Part shown: positions 57,573 through 58,000 of the stretch, piece after piece
Layout: every line of letters starts with the position of its first letter
How positions within the stretch are numbered: position 1 is the first letter of the stretch
From: Cryptomeria japonica
Taxonomy: Eukaryota > Streptophyta > Pinopsida > Cupressales > Cupressaceae
DNA length: 58,000 nucleotides
Assembly: GCF_030272615.1 (NCBI RefSeq)
Contig: NC_081413.1
Coordinates: 554,309,136 to 554,367,135, forward strand
Direction of reading: 5' to 3'
Notes under the pieces: generated by a model
What the model was told of the DNA's origin: nothing
Seen by the model: the letters and a program-made list of their open reading frames with translations, nothing else
Databases searched by the model: none
Translations under genes and position numbers: made by a program

Positions 57573-58000
57573 CTAATGTGAGTCCTATGAATGTTCCGCA
57601 TAGACCTGTAAATAGCTATGAGATTTTACCATAATAAATTCTCTTATTTTTTTAAATAAAAAATCTTTCATTATTCCAAAAATGAATGCATTCTTGCAAT
57701 ATGCCTCATTTGAGAGTAGTGCAAAAGTGCCAATAGGCATATTTTTTCTTTTGCACCTTATTGAAATGAATTGACTATGCTTGCATGTCAAAGTGGGCTA
57801 ATAAATTCTAGTGGAGGCTTTAGTTCATTTCCTAGGTTTCCAAATTCTTGTAGGCTACATTACACCAATATAGTCTCTCAAGAGTATGAAGAGAAAAATA
57901 TTCCCAAAATTTTTCTTGCATTTTCTCTTAAATTGTGATACCTAGGAATACTTGTTTATACATATAAGTGGATTATGGATCCCTCTATTGGAACCCCAAA
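57573..58000. other. Sequence after copy B with a further weak unit
   Basis: CATTCTTGCAATATGCCTCATTTGAGAGTA near 57689 echoes the unit ends at 22680 and 46129. GTCTCTCAAGAG near 57872 echoes GTCTCTTAAGAG of the units, so a third, more diverged ~366-bp unit seems to start here. No coding similarity. Confidence 0.5.

Overview
This is nuclear DNA of a seed plant with a large, repeat-rich genome. A conifer or other gymnosperm is my guess from the AT-rich background, the depth of old nested LTR retrotransposons and the absence of any intact gene; no host gene supports it. I see no intact host gene, rRNA or tRNA gene, CRISPR array or bacterial feature. Nearly all recognisable content is transposable-element sequence.

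Layout. 1-2128: decayed hAT transposase (BED zinc finger to hAT dimerisation region). 2129-6160: unassigned DNA with a G/C-skewed patch, a small foldback, a possible decayed coding stretch (4050-4999) and a tandem duplication (5403-6012). 6167-8177: complete small LTR element on the minus strand that encodes only Gag (TR-GAG type), with 187-bp LTRs, AAGAG target duplications, a tRNA-iMet primer site and a polypurine tract. 8183-20121: mostly unassigned AT-rich DNA with one Ty3/Gypsy integrase fossil (15275-16346).

From 20122 the window shows a legible insertion stratigraphy. A ~2.9-kb repeat (copy A, 20122-23036) recurs as copy B, which starts at 24681 and has been split twice. Split 1 (26942-45710) is an LTR-retrotransposon-derived structure with a ~1-kb internal inverted repeat. 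Its right LTR was hit by a non-autonomous Copia-like element (42598-45169, TSD TATTT), whose left LTR was then hit by a SINE. Its right inverted arm was hit by another SINE (17-bp TSD), and that SINE was split by a 10.8-kb Tat/Ogre-like Gypsy element (30283-41073, TSD GTGAC). Split 2 (46171-57261) is an 11.1-kb Gypsy element of the Ogre/Tat/Athila branch, with gag, protease, RT, RNase H, integrase and a long extra coding region in the envelope position. Copy B resumes at 57262.

Most notable points: two retrotransposons that keep gag but lack RT and have the least diverged LTR pairs here; an antisense plant-mobile-domain relic plus tandem repeats in the 3' region of the Tat-like element; a large hairpin-forming LTR structure; and nonsense codons in the 11.1-kb Gypsy element that almost all read as C-to-T changes, mostly CAG to TAG. 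No gene in the window looks functional as it stands.
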